In this document: piece after piece, positions 54,722 through 63,856 of the stretch
Layout of the letters: the number at the start of each line of letters is the position of its first letter
Position numbering within the stretch: position 1 is the first letter of the stretch
Assembly (NCBI RefSeq): GCF_023617245.1
Contig: NZ_CP067396.1
Coordinates: 4,092,001 to 4,156,000 of the forward strand
Origin: Lysobacter enzymogenes
GTDB taxonomy: Bacteria; Pseudomonadota; Gammaproteobacteria; Xanthomonadales; Xanthomonadaceae
Length of the DNA stretch: 64,000 bases
Direction of reading: 5' to 3'
Notes under the pieces: generated by a model
What the model was told of the DNA's origin: nothing
The model's database searches: none
The model's input: only the letters and a program-made list of their open reading frames with translations
Program-made: the position numbers and the translations under genes

Positions 54722-55000
54722 TCAGTTCTGGCCGCAGGACACGTACTGGTAGGTGAAACGCGGGGTGGTCACGCCGGAGTCGTGCGGCTGCGGGCCCGGG
54801 CAACCGCCTTGGTAACGCATGCCGACCACCACGTCCTGGCCGCTCTCGTTCTTGGCGTAGTAGGTGTAGATCAACCAGCCGCCGCCGTTGGGCGGGGGCA
54901 CCGGCAGCGCCAGGCTGCTCAACGAAAACACACAGCCGGCCAGGATGAGCGCGGCGACGGCGGCGCGCCGCAGCGCGCGATGACGGTGATTCCTTTGCAT
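54722..55000 (-). CDS. small secreted lipoprotein-like protein, DUF6289-like (copy B)
   Basis: A 92-residue protein. A basic n-region is followed by a hydrophobic core ending in LAGC (20-23), a possible lipobox, so it may be lipid-anchored, unlike copy A. The mature part has TYYAKNESGQDVVVGMRYQGG, C67-P-G and C89. These align with copy A (YY, VG, G-x-C-P-G and the last cysteine), making the two tandem paralogues 190 nt apart on the same strand. The function is unknown. Confidence 0.72.
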   Translation of the reverse strand: MQRNHRHRALRRAAVAALILAGCVFSLSSLALPVPPPNGGGWLIYTYYAKNESGQDVVVGMRYQGGCPGPQPHDSGVTTPRFTYQYVSCGQN

Positions 55001-55341
55001 GTCCTGCCTCCTTGAGATCCTTCGGGATGGTTCGTCTGTCCATGGAGTCGCTTGCGCGGCCGCGCGAACGGCCGCTCGCGCAGGCTAGCACCGGCGCTTG
55101 CGCGCACTGCGACCGTACATCCGCTGCCGCGCAGGCGACTACCGCGCGGGCTCACAAAAGTCACCGGCCGTGCATGACCGGCCGCAGCGGCGGGCCGCGC
55201 CGGCGCGCGCTACGCTTGTTTCGGCGCGGTCCGCCCCCAGTTCGAACCCCGTCTCCGCCCCACTCCGGCGCCGGCCGCGGCCGGGGTGACGGCCCCTTCC
55301 GCTGCGGCTAACCTAGCCGCCCCCAGCGAACTCCTCCGCAC

Positions 55342-58300
55342 GTGCCCGCTCTTCTGCCCAAGACCGGCCAGCAGCGCGCCTGGTGGCGCGCGCCGGCCTC
55401 GCCCTCCGCGCTGGCCTGGGCGATCGCCCGCGCCGCCGCCGAACACGACGCCCCGCTGCTGGCGATCGCCCGCGACAACCACGGCGCGCACCAGCTCGAA
55501 GCCGACCTGCGCACCCTGCTCGGCGCCGCCGGCGGCCACGACGGCGCGCTGCCGGTGCTGCCGTTCCCGGATTGGGAAACGCTGCCCTACGACGTCTTCA
55601 GCCCGCATCCGGACATCGTCTCGCAGCGCCTGTCCGCGCTGCACCGGCTGCCCACGCTCAAGCGCGGCATCGTGGTGGTGCCGGTGCAGACCCTGCTGCA
55701 ACGGCTGGCGCCGCTGCGCCACGTGGTCGGCGGCAGCTTCGACGTGCGCGTCGGCCAGCGCCTGGACCTCGACGGCGAAAAGCGCCGGCTCGAATCGGCC
55801 GGCTACCGGCACGTGCCGCAGGTGCTCGATCCCGGCGACTTCGCCGTGCGCGGCGGCCTGCTCGACGTCTACCCGATGGGCGCGGATTCGCCGTTCCGGG
55901 TCGAGCTGCTCGACGACGAGATCGAGACCATCCGCGCGTTCGATCCCGAATCGCAGCGCTCGCTCGACAAGATCCAGCGCGTGCACCTGCTGCCGGGCCG
56001 CGAAGTGCCGCTGGACGAGGCCTCGCTCAAGCGCGCATTGGACGCGCTGCGCGAGCGCTTCGACCTCGACACCCGCCGCAGCGCGCTGTACCAGGACCTC
56101 AAGGCCGGCCTGGCGCCGTCGGGCATCGAGTACTACCTGCCGCTGTTCTTCGAACAGACCGCGACCCTGTTCGACTACCTCGCCGCCGACGCGCTGCCGG
56201 TGATCGCCGACGGCGCGCTGGAGGCCGCCGACGCGTTCTGGGCCCAGACCGGCCAGCGCTACGAGCAACGCCGCCACGACATCGAACGGCCGCTGCTGCC
56301 GCCGGACCAGCTCTATCTGAGCCCGGTCGGCCTGCGCGAACGGCTCAACCAGGGCGCGCGTATCGAACTGTGCGGCGAGCAGCACGCGCAGCGTTCGCGC
56401 GCGATCGCGCTCGGCGACCAGCCGGCGCCGAGCCTGCCGGTGGCCGCGCGCGACGCCGCGCCGGCCGAGGCGCTGAAGTCGTTCTTGTCGAAGTATCCCG
56501 GCCGCGTGCTGGTCGCCGCCGACAGCGCCGGCCGCCGCGAGGCGCTGCTGGAAGTGCTGCAATCGGCCGGCCTGCGCCCCGACGTGGTCGCCGACTGGAG
56601 CGCGTTCGAGGCCGGCGATGCGCGCTTCGCGATCGCGGTGGCGCCGCTGGACGACGGCTTCGCCACCGACGAGCCGCCGCTGGCGGTGCTGACCGAACGC
56701 CAGCTGTTCCCCGAACGCGCCTCGCAGCCGCGCCGGCGCAAGCGCGCCGGGCGCGAGCCCGAGGCGATCATCCGCGACCTCGGCGAGTTGTCCGAGGGCG
56801 CGCCGATCGTGCACGAGGACCACGGCGTCGGCCGCTACCGCGGCCTGATCGTGCTCGAAGCCGGCGGCCAGCCCGGCGAATACCTGGAAATCGAATACGC
56901 CAAGGGCGACCGGCTGTACGTGCCGGTCGCGCAACTGCACCTGATCAGCCGCTACTCCGGAGCGTCGGTGGAAACCGCGCCGCTGCATTCGCTCGGCGGC
57001 GAGCAGTGGACCAAGGCCAAGCGCAAGGCCGCGGAAAAAGTCCGCGACGTCGCCGCCGAACTGCTGGAGATCCAGGCCAAGCGCCAGGCCCGCGCCGGCC
57101 TCGCGCTGGACGTCGACCGGGCCATGTACGAGCCGTTCGCGGCGGCGTTCCCGTTCGAGGAAACGCCCGACCAGCATTCCTCGATCGAGGCGGTGATCCG
57201 CGACCTCGGCAGCAGCCAGCCGATGGACCGCGTGGTCTGCGGCGACGTCGGCTTCGGCAAGACCGAAGTCGCGGTGCGCGCGGCCTTCGTCGCCGCCGCC
57301 GCCGGCAAGCAGGTCGCGGTGCTGGTGCCGACCACGCTGCTGGCCGAGCAGCACTACCGCAATTTCCGCGACCGCTTCGCCGACTGGCCGCTCAAGGTCG
57401 AAGTGCTGTCGCGCTTCAAGACCGGCAAGGAGATCAAGGCCGAGCTGGAGAAGCTGACCGAAGGCAAGATCGACGTGGTCGTCGGCACCCATCGCCTGCT
57501 GCAGAACGACGTGCGCTTCAAGGACCTGGGCCTGGTCATCGTCGACGAAGAGCAGCGCTTCGGCGTGCGCCAGAAGGAAGCGCTGAAGGCGCTGCGCGCC
57601 AACGTGCACCTGCTGACGCTCACCGCCACGCCGATCCCGCGCACACTGAACATGGCGATGGCCGGCCTGCGCGACCTCAGCATCATCGCCACCCCGCCGG
57701 CGCACCGGCTGGCGGTGCAAACCTTCGTCGTGCCCTGGGACGACATGCAGCTGCGCGAGGCGTTCCAGCGCGAGCTCTCGCGCGGCGGCCAGGTGTACTT
57801 CCTGCACAACGACGTCGAGAGCATCGGCCGGATGAAGCGCCAGCTCGAAGAGCTGGTGCCGGAAGCGCGCATCGGCATCGCCCACGGCCAGATGGCCGAG
57901 CGCGAGCTGGAGAGCGTGATGCTCGACTTCCACAAGCAGCGCTTCAACGTGCTGCTGTGCACGACCATCATCGAGTCGGGCATCGACATCCCCAACGCCA
58001 ACACCATCATCATGAACCGCGCCGACAAGTTCGGCCTGGCCCAGCTGCACCAGTTGCGCGGCCGCGTCGGCCGCTCGCACCATCGCGCCTACGCCTACCT
58101 GGTGATCCCCGACCAGCGCTCGATCACCGCCGACGCGCAAAAACGCCTGGAGGCCATCGCGTCGATGGACGAACTCGGCGCCGGCTTCACCCTGGCCACC
58201 CACGACCTGGAAATCCGCGGCGCCGGCGAACTGCTCGGCGAGGACCAGAGCGGGCAGATGGCCGAGGTCGGCTTCAGCCTGTACACCGAGTTGCTGGAAC

Positions 58301-58800
58301 GCGCGGTGCGCTCGATCCGCCAGGGCAAGCTGCCGGACGTGGATTCCACCGACGCGCGCGGCGCCGAAGTCGAGCTGCACATCCCGGCGCTGATTCCCGA
58401 GGACTACCTGCCCGACGTGCACACCCGCCTGACCCTCTACAAGCGCGTCAGCGGCGCGCGCAGCAGCGAGGAACTGCGCGAGTTGCAGGTGGAAATGATC
58501 GACCGCTTCGGCCTGCTGCCGGATGCGGCCAAGCACCTGTTCGCGGTCGCCGAACTCAAGCTCGGCGCGACCGCGTTGGGCATCCGCAAGCTCGACCTGG
58601 GCGACAAGGGCGGACGCCTGCAGTTCGTCGAACGGCCGAACGTCGACCCGTTGTCGATCATCAAAATGATCCAGGGCCAGCCCAAGCTCTACCAGATGGA
58701 CGGCCCCGACAAACTGCGGATCAAGCTCGAACTGCCCGACGCGCCGGCGCGGCTGGCGGCGGCGAAGGGATTGCTGACCCTGCTCGATACCAAGCACTGA
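55342..58800 (+). CDS. mfd: transcription-repair coupling factor
   Basis: A 1152-residue Mfd, which removes stalled RNA polymerase and recruits UvrAB. The UvrB-homology region (about 1-340), the RNA polymerase-interacting domain (GELSEGAPIVHEDHGVGRYRGL, quoted in part, about 480-500) and the RecG-like translocase follow in order. The translocase has Walker A GDVGFGKTE at about 634, DEEQRFG, TATPIPRTLNMA and QLHQLRGRVGRS. The C-terminal TRCF domain is intact. The start is a GTG (55342-55344) giving MPALLPKTGQQRAWW. Length is normal. It is monocistronic. Confidence 0.97.
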   Translation: MPALLPKTGQQRAWWRAPASPSALAWAIARAAAEHDAPLLAIARDNHGAHQLEADLRTLLGAAGGHDGALPVLPFPDWETLPYDVFSPHPDIVSQRLSALHRLPTLKRGIVVVPVQTLLQRLAPLRHVVGGSFDVRVGQRLDLDGEKRRLESAGYRHVPQVLDPGDFAVRGGLLDVYPMGADSPFRVELLDDEIETIRAFDPESQRSLDKIQRVHLLPGREVPLDEASLKRALDALRERFDLDTRRSALYQDLKAGLAPSGIEYYLPLFFEQTATLFDYLAADALPVIADGALEAADAFWAQTGQRYEQRRHDIERPLLPPDQLYLSPVGLRERLNQGARIELCGEQHAQRSRAIALGDQPAPSLPVAARDAAPAEALKSFLSKYPGRVLVAADSAGRREALLEVLQSAGLRPDVVADWSAFEAGDARFAIAVAPLDDGFATDEPPLAVLTERQLFPERASQPRRRKRAGREPEAIIRDLGELSEGAPIVHEDHGVGRYRGLIVLEAGGQPGEYLEIEYAKGDRLYVPVAQLHLISRYSGASVETAPLHSLGGEQWTKAKRKAAEKVRDVAAELLEIQAKRQARAGLALDVDRAMYEPFAAAFPFEETPDQHSSIEAVIRDLGSSQPMDRVVCGDVGFGKTEVAVRAAFVAAAAGKQVAVLVPTTLLAEQHYRNFRDRFADWPLKVEVLSRFKTGKEIKAELEKLTEGKIDVVVGTHRLLQNDVRFKDLGLVIVDEEQRFGVRQKEALKALRANVHLLTLTATPIPRTLNMAMAGLRDLSIIATPPAHRLAVQTFVVPWDDMQLREAFQRELSRGGQVYFLHNDVESIGRMKRQLEELVPEARIGIAHGQMAERELESVMLDFHKQRFNVLLCTTIIESGIDIPNANTIIMNRADKFGLAQLHQLRGRVGRSHHRAYAYLVIPDQRSITADAQKRLEAIASMDELGAGFTLATHDLEIRGAGELLGEDQSGQMAEVGFSLYTELLERAVRSIRQGKLPDVDSTDARGAEVELHIPALIPEDYLPDVHTRLTLYKRVSGARSSEELRELQVEMIDRFGLLPDAAKHLFAVAELKLGATALGIRKLDLGDKGGRLQFVERPNVDPLSIIKMIQGQPKLYQMDGPDKLRIKLELPDAPARLAAAKGLLTLLDTKH

Positions 58801-59111
58801 GCGTTGCGGGGCTCGCGATACGCCGAGCCCGTGGAGCGCGGCCGCGACGCCTCGTTTCGCGAGCGCGACATCGAGCCTGCGGTGCGACCGGCCACAGCGC
58901 GGTCGCGGCTCGCGCCGCTCCTACAGGCAGCGCAGGACACATCGCGGCGAGCTCCCCGCAGGCCCCCTGTAGGAGCGGCACAAGCCGCGACCGCGACACC
59001 GCAACTACGACGCCACCGCCCCACCCGCCACCGCAAACCGCAGTACAAAAAGCACTGTCGCCGCTACCCACCGCGCCGTAGCCTGCGCGCCCGCCCTCCC
59101 GAGCCGCGCGC
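58801..59111. other. intergenic region with GTAG REP doublet
   Basis: About 310 nt after mfd. Inverted REP copies lie at 58898-58924 (minus, GCGA loop) and 58969-58995 (plus, ACAA loop). Nothing else is recognisable; the promoter of the next gene should be in the last 60 nt. Confidence 0.7.
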
Positions 59112-59570
59112 ATGCTCCGCACTTCGCTCCCGCTCGCCGTCCTGCTGCTCGCCGCCATGCCCAGCCACGCCGCCCCGCCGCTGAAGACCCAACTGCCGCA
59201 ACGCACCGTCCTCAACCTCGCCGCCGCCGAGCGCATCGCCGCGGCCGCCGCGGCCGAGGCCCGCGCGCAGGGTCTGACGGTCTCCATCGCCGTCGTCGAC
59301 GAAGCCGGCCGGCTCATGCATTTCCAGCGCATGGACGGCACCCCCAACTCCAGCGTCGAGGTCGCCATCGGCAAGGCCGTGCACGCGGCCGACTATCGCC
59401 GCGACAGCGGTTTCCACCAGAAGCTGCTCGAAGACGGCAACCACGTCGTGCTGGCGCTGCCGCATTCGCTGCCGATCGAAGGCGGCGTGCGCCTGCTGCT
59501 CGACGGCCAGACCATCGGCGGCATCGGCGTGTCCGGCGCGCAAGCGGCGCAGGACGGGCGCATCGCCTAG
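59112..59570 (+). CDS. exported GlcG/HbpS-like protein, C-terminus cut by a TAG
   Basis: A 152-residue protein with a signal peptide (LPLAVLLLAAMPSHA) and a GlcG/HbpS domain: LNLAAAERIAAAAAAEAR, IAVVDEAGRLMHFQRMDG, SSVEVAIGKAVHAAD and GGIGVSGAQAAQDGRIA. HbpS proteins bind haem outside the cell; GlcG is uncharacterised. The TAG at 59568-59570 stops the protein at RIA. The same frame goes on as AGADLLK and then TAA (59592-59594), which is the usual family ending after a glutamine. This looks like a CAG to TAG change removing eight residues. Confidence 0.88.
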   Translation: MLRTSLPLAVLLLAAMPSHAAPPLKTQLPQRTVLNLAAAERIAAAAAAEARAQGLTVSIAVVDEAGRLMHFQRMDGTPNSSVEVAIGKAVHAADYRRDSGFHQKLLEDGNHVVLALPHSLPIEGGVRLLLDGQTIGGIGVSGAQAAQDGRIA

Positions 59571-59627
59571 GCCGGCGCCGACCTGCTCAAGTAAGCTGCG
59601 GGCTCGCACGCAATCGCAGGAGCCGGC

Positions 59628-60164
59628 ATGGATCGGATCGCAGCCTTCGTTTTCGCCGTCGCCATCGCCGTCGCCGCGGCCACGGCCCTCGCCGGTTGCG
59701 CCAGCGCGCCGGCCGCGCCGTCGTCCCCCGCCGCGCGCTACATCGTGGTGCGGCATGCCGAGAAAGCCAGCGACGACCCGCGCGACCCCATGCTCTCCGC
59801 CGCCGGCCTCGAGCGCGCGCAGCGCCTGGCCGCGCGCCTGCGCGAGGAGCCGCTCGGCGCGGTCTATGTCACCGGCTACCGCCGCACCCTGCAGACCGGC
59901 GAACCCGCCGCGCGCGGGCACGGTCTGACGCCCATCGTTTACGACGCGAAGTCGCCGGCCGCGCAATTCGCCGCGCAGCTGCGGCGCGAGCGTCCCGCCG
60001 GCGCCACGCTCGTGGTCGGCCACAGCAACACCGCGCCCGACATCGCCGCCGCGCTGTGCGCCTGCGCGGTCGAGCCGATGCCGGAAACCGAATACGACCG
60101 GCGCATGATCGTCGACCTCGACGCGCAAGGCCGCGCCACGCTGCGGATCGAACGCGACCGCTGA
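59628..60164 (+). CDS. histidine phosphatase family lipoprotein
   Basis: A 178-residue protein of the phosphoglycerate mutase-like superfamily. Signal peptide with lipobox LAGC (C24), then the catalytic RHG-type motif VVRHAEKAS (40-48), GYRRTLQTGEPAA and the second histidine in VVGHSNTAPD. It resembles SixA-like short phosphatases but is exported. About 58 nt separate it from the GlcG-like gene and a leader of normal Shine-Dalgarno type (GCAGGAG) precedes the ATG. The substrate is not known. Confidence 0.87.
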   Translation: MDRIAAFVFAVAIAVAAATALAGCASAPAAPSSPAARYIVVRHAEKASDDPRDPMLSAAGLERAQRLAARLREEPLGAVYVTGYRRTLQTGEPAARGHGLTPIVYDAKSPAAQFAAQLRRERPAGATLVVGHSNTAPDIAAALCACAVEPMPETEYDRRMIVDLDAQGRATLRIERDR

Positions 60165-60377
60165 ACGCGGCCCCGGGTCGCGCGCGGATGCTGCGTGCCG
60201 ACGCCGCACCGGCGCGCACGAACGCCCGCACCGGCATGCGAAAGTGATCGCGTGCGCAGGCGCGCCATCCGCGGCTGGACGGCGCGACGCGGATCGCCGA
60301 GGATCGGCCGCGCCAGCCCGCCGCGCGCCGCCCGGCGCGCATCGCCACAAGACCAGGCCGCTGCCAGGAGCCCGCCG

Positions 60378-60767
60378 ATGAAATCCGTCCCGTTCGTCGC
60401 CTCGCTCGCCTGCGCGCTCGCGCTGTCCGCCTGCGCCCACGCCGGCGCCGGCGGCGACCGCGCGCTCGCCGCCGGCGAAGCGGCGCAGTTGCGCCCCGGC
60501 GACAGCGTCGCCCTGCCCGACCGTTCGCGCCTGCGTTTCGTCGAAGTGACCAGCGATTCGCGCTGCCGTCCCGGCCTGCAGTGCATCCGCGCCGGCGAAG
60601 CGGTGCTGGCGTTCGAACTCAGCGGCGGCGACGGCGCCAAGACCGCGCTGTCGTTCGACACCTCCGCGCCGCAACCGCGCCAGCGCGCCGGCGCGTGGAC
60701 GTTCGAGCTGCAGTCGCTGGATTTCGCCGAGCCGCCGCAGGCTACGGTGAAGCTCGAAGCTGAATAA
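60378..60767 (+). CDS. putative lipoprotein with SRCxxxxxCIxAGEA motif
   Basis: A 129-residue protein. The signal peptide ends in the lipobox LSAC (C19). The mature domain has RLRFVEVTSDSRCRPGLQC and IRAGEAVLAFEL, a D-S-R-C-x5-C-x3-G-x-A pattern seen in a common small family of exported proteins, probably one disulfide in a beta-sandwich. CAGGAG precedes the ATG by 7 nt. The function is unknown. It lies after the phosphatase lipoprotein in the same direction. Confidence 0.78.
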   Translation: MKSVPFVASLACALALSACAHAGAGGDRALAAGEAAQLRPGDSVALPDRSRLRFVEVTSDSRCRPGLQCIRAGEAVLAFELSGGDGAKTALSFDTSAPQPRQRAGAWTFELQSLDFAEPPQATVKLEAE

Positions 60768-60787
60768 CCCTGCGATTTGGGCGAAAA

Positions 60788-60878
60788 GCGTCGGGCCTGA
60801 AGGCCCTCCCACAAGAGCAGTCCGGCCTCTTCAGTGCCGATGCGACCGCTCTTGTGGGAGGGCCTTCAGGCCCGACGC
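60788..60878. repeat. REP doublet, GTGGG family, C:G variant
   Basis: Inverted copies 60788-60812 (minus) and 60854-60878 (plus), stem GGGCC/GGCCC around TTCA. It separates the lipoprotein gene from pirin. Confidence 0.85.
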
Positions 60879-60997
60879 CTTTCGATCAAGCCGCCACACC
60901 ACGCCATCTCCTGCAACACCGAGTTGCGCGCCCGGTTGCAAGATTGCAGCCAGGACGTGCCAATCTGCAGACATCAGTCCTGCAGGAGAGCCCGTCC

Positions 60998-61858
60998 ATG
61001 ACCACGATCGTCGCCCCGCGCGTCCACGACCTCGGCGGTTTCCAGGTGCGTCGCGCCGTGCCCAGCCTGCAGGCCCGCTCGGTCGGGCCGTTCGTGTTCG
61101 TCGATCACATGGGCCCGGCCGAATTCGCGCCCGGCCAGGGCATCGACGTGCGTCCGCATCCGCACATCGGCCTGGCCACGGTGACGTTCCTGTGGGCCGG
61201 CGCGATCGGCCACCGCGACACCCTCGGCAGCGTCCAGGACATCCATCCCGGCGACGTCAACTGGATGACCGCCGGCCGCGGCATCGCCCATTCCGAACGC
61301 ACGCCCGACGCGCCGCGCGCCGCCGGCCAGGCCGTACACGGCCTGCAGACCTGGGTCGCGCTGCCGCGTTCGTTCGAGGAAACCGCGCCGGCCTTCCACC
61401 ACCATCCGGCCGCAACCCTGCCGCAGCAACGCCGCGACGGCGCCTGGCTGCGCATCGTCGCCGGCCGCGGCTTCGGCGAGGAATCGCCGGTGCGGGTGTT
61501 CGCCGACACGCTCTATGTCGCCATCGATCTCGACCCCGGCAGCGAGCTGGACATCGAGGACAGTCACGCCGAGCGCGCCCTGTACGTGCTGGAAGGCGAG
61601 TCGCAACTCGATGGCGCCGATCTGCCGGAGAAGCATCTGGTCGTGCTCGATCCGGGCACCCGCCCGCGCCTGCGCGCCAAGACCCCGCTCAAGGCCATGC
61701 TGCTCGGCGGCGAGCCGCTCGACGGCCCGCGCCACCTGTGGTGGAACTTCGTGTCCAGCTCGCGCGAGCGCATCGAACAGGCCAAGCAGGATTGGGCCGA
61801 AGGCCGCTTCGGCCAGATCCCGGGCGAACACGAGTTCATCCCCTTGCCCGAGCGCTGA
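60998..61858 (+). CDS. pirin family protein
   Basis: A 286-residue bicupin of the pirin family. The metal ligands H54, H56 (RPHPHIGLATV), H98 and E100 (GIAHSERTP) are all present, matching E. coli YhhW. Such proteins may act as quercetinase or as iron-dependent regulators. The ATG at 60998-61000 follows GCAGGAGAG by 7 nt. It is monocistronic and lies between a REP doublet and a promoter for the next gene. Confidence 0.93.
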   Translation: MTTIVAPRVHDLGGFQVRRAVPSLQARSVGPFVFVDHMGPAEFAPGQGIDVRPHPHIGLATVTFLWAGAIGHRDTLGSVQDIHPGDVNWMTAGRGIAHSERTPDAPRAAGQAVHGLQTWVALPRSFEETAPAFHHHPAATLPQQRRDGAWLRIVAGRGFGEESPVRVFADTLYVAIDLDPGSELDIEDSHAERALYVLEGESQLDGADLPEKHLVVLDPGTRPRLRAKTPLKAMLLGGEPLDGPRHLWWNFVSSSRERIEQAKQDWAEGRFGQIPGEHEFIPLPER

Positions 61859-61934
61859 GCTCGCCCGGCCCACGCTCTTTTCCCGTCGCGCCCGAAACTT
61901 TTACCGAAACTGCCGCATGACTGCGCGGCAGCGT

Positions 61935-61963
61935 TTGTCAATCCCCACAAACTCGACTATGGT
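61935..61963 (+). promoter_or_regulatory. sigma70-like promoter
   Basis: TTGTCA (61935-61940), a 17-nt spacer and TATGGT (61958-61963), 61 nt before the GTG start of the following secreted protein. Confidence 0.6.
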
Positions 61964-62023
61964 CACAGCGGAAGGCTCGCAACACCGCTTAGACCAAACA
62001 TCCGTGTTCCAGGGGGACGTGTC

Positions 62024-62503
62024 GTGAAGTCATGGGGGAAGGGCCGCGCACTGCCGTGGCTGGGGTTGTTGTTCGTCTTGTGCGCCAGCGCCAAGGCCCA
62101 GGAAGCGCCGTCGGCCGAACCGGCGCAGGGCAATTGCCCGCTGCTGCCGGCCTCGACCGGCCTGCACTGGGAATACCGCGGCACCGCCGACTCGGATTTC
62201 TGCCGCGCGCTGCGCGACGACGGCAGCGAGGCGTTCGGCCTGTACATCGCCGACAAATCGCCGTTCCAGCCGCGGCGCGGCGACCGCGTCGAAGAGGCCA
62301 CCATCGACGGCAAGCAGATCCACTGGTATCGCAGCCAGATCGCCGGCAAGCCCGACGTGCAGGCGCGCGAGACCCTGATCGAAGTCGGCAACGGCAAGCT
62401 CGCCCACATCTGGGTGCAGGCGCAGTCGGCGGACCAGCTCAAGGAGGCCCTCGGTCAGACCGAGGGGCTGCGATTTCAGTCGGCCCGACTGAGCCGCAAG
62501 TAA
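62024..62503 (+). CDS. exported protein of unknown function
   Basis: A 159-residue protein. The start is a GTG at 62024 with AGGGGGA 6 nt upstream. A signal peptide (ALPWLGLLFVLCASAKA) ends near AQ-EAP. The mature part of about 130 residues has two cysteines (NCPLLP and DFCRALR, likely a disulfide), then a basic/acidic segment with IDGKQIHWYRSQI and LAHIWVQAQSADQLKEAL. No known domain is recognised. It has its own sigma70-like promoter and a strong terminator, so it is a well-supported single gene. Confidence 0.82.
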   Translation: MKSWGKGRALPWLGLLFVLCASAKAQEAPSAEPAQGNCPLLPASTGLHWEYRGTADSDFCRALRDDGSEAFGLYIADKSPFQPRRGDRVEEATIDGKQIHWYRSQIAGKPDVQARETLIEVGNGKLAHIWVQAQSADQLKEALGQTEGLRFQSARLSRK

Positions 62504-62530
62504 ACCCGGCCGTCACAACCCGAATGTTTC

Positions 62531-62564
62531 GATGCCACCGTCCTCGCGACGGTGGCGTCGTTTT
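62531..62564 (+). terminator. terminator of the 62024 gene
   Basis: A 12-bp stem, GATGCCACCGTC with GACGGTGGCGTC (one G-T pair) around CTCGC, followed by GTTTT. Confidence 0.87.
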
Positions 62565-62759
62565 GCCGGTTCAGCCTGAAATTTTGTGATGGATTGCACA
62601 TTTTTCCAGGTTCGAGCAGCATGAGAATCGGCCTGGCTGAACAGGGTCTGCATCAACGCCGCTCCCTGCCAGACAGGCGCACACCAGGCGTGATCGTCGA
62701 TCCCGGGGCCGCTGCCTCTCGCGAGAGAGCCGCCTTTTATCCACCAAGGAAAGACGATC

Positions 62760-63473
62760 ATGATCAAGCGACTGGGTGCGGAGTTCATCGGTACCTTCTG
62801 GCTGGTGCTCGGCGGCTGCGGCAGCGCCGTGCTCGCGGCCAACTTCGGCGGCGCCGGCAACCCGCTCGGCATCGGCCTGCTCGGCGTGGCGCTGGCCTTC
62901 GGCCTGACCGTGCTGACCGGCGCCTACGCGCTGGGCCACATCTCCGGCGGCCACTTCAACCCCGCGGTGAGCTTCGGCCTGTGGGCCGGCGGCCGATTCC
63001 CGGCCAAGGACCTGCTGCCGTACATCGTCGCCCAAGTGCTCGGCGCGATCCTCGCCGGCTTCGTGCTGTTCCACATCGCCAGCGGCACCGGCAGCTTCGT
63101 CATCGATCCCAACGCAGCCGGCACCTTCGCCAGCAACGGCTACGACCTGATGTCGCCGGGCGGCTACTCGGCCACGGCGGCGTTCCTGACCGAGGTGGTG
63201 ATGACCGCGATGTTCCTGGTGATCATCCTCGGCGCCACCCACAAGAACGCGCCGGCCGGCTTCGCCCCGATCGCGATCGGCCTGGGGCTGACCTTGATCC
63301 ATCTGATCAGCATTCCGGTGACCAACACGTCGGTGAATCCGGCGCGCTCGACCGGCGTAGCGCTGTTCGCCGGCGCGGCGGCGCTGAGCCAGCTGTGGAT
63401 GTTCTGGGTCGCGCCGATCGTGGGCGGTTTGATCGGCGGGGCGGTGTATCGGTGGTTGGGCAAGGACGACTGA
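62760..63473 (+). CDS. aqpZ: aquaporin Z
   Basis: A 237-residue water channel. Both NPA motifs are present, HFNPAVS (NPA 67-69) and SVNPARS (NPA 193-195 with R196), as is the narrow-filter histidine H181, which marks a water-selective aquaporin rather than a glycerol facilitator. C20 in LGGCGS matches E. coli AqpZ. Six helices and two half-helices are evident. AAGGAAAG precedes the ATG. It ends at a strong terminator. Confidence 0.96.
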   Translation: MIKRLGAEFIGTFWLVLGGCGSAVLAANFGGAGNPLGIGLLGVALAFGLTVLTGAYALGHISGGHFNPAVSFGLWAGGRFPAKDLLPYIVAQVLGAILAGFVLFHIASGTGSFVIDPNAAGTFASNGYDLMSPGGYSATAAFLTEVVMTAMFLVIILGATHKNAPAGFAPIAIGLGLTLIHLISIPVTNTSVNPARSTGVALFAGAAALSQLWMFWVAPIVGGLIGGAVYRWLGKDD

Positions 63474-63490
63474 GGGTCGTCTTCGCACGG

Positions 63491-63518
63491 AAAAAGCCGC
63501 GCGTTCGCGCGGCTTTTT
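63491..63518 (+). terminator. terminator of aqpZ
   Basis: AAAAAGCCGCGC and GCGCGGCTTTTT form a symmetric stem around GTTC, 18 nt after the stop codon. Confidence 0.9.
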
Positions 63519-63651
63519 TCTTGGGCGGCCGGTCGCGTCGGCGAATCGCGGCGTGGGCGGGATGCAGCGCAGGTCGTGGCTTCACCTGGCCAAGAGCATA
63601 GTCCGGCCCTAGCCCGTCATTGCGGCGAACGCCGCAATCCATTTTGATCCG

Positions 63652-63696
63652 GCTGTTGCTGTTGTCCTTGTTGCTGTTGCTGTTGCTGTTGCTATT
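63652..63696. repeat. GTTGCT microsatellite
   Basis: Hexamer repeats of GTTGCT, interrupted once by GTCCTT and ending in ATTGG, follow a REP copy directly. About seven units are recognisable. Confidence 0.85.
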
Positions 63697-63856
63697 GGCT
63701 CGGACGCAACCTCGCCCGTGGCCCACGCTCCACAGCCCCGGAGGGCGCGCGCATGGATGCGCGCGTGCGCCATGGGGCAGGATGCCCCTTATGGCGCAGC
63801 CCCGCGCCCGGTGCTGGACCTAGTGGCTTTTGCCTTAAAACAAGCGTTTTTCTTTG

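Noticed and set aside
55210..58797. A 1195-codon minus-strand frame opposite mfd
   Set aside because: It mirrors mfd codons and has no protein-like motif or ribosome-binding site; stop codons are simply rare at this GC content.
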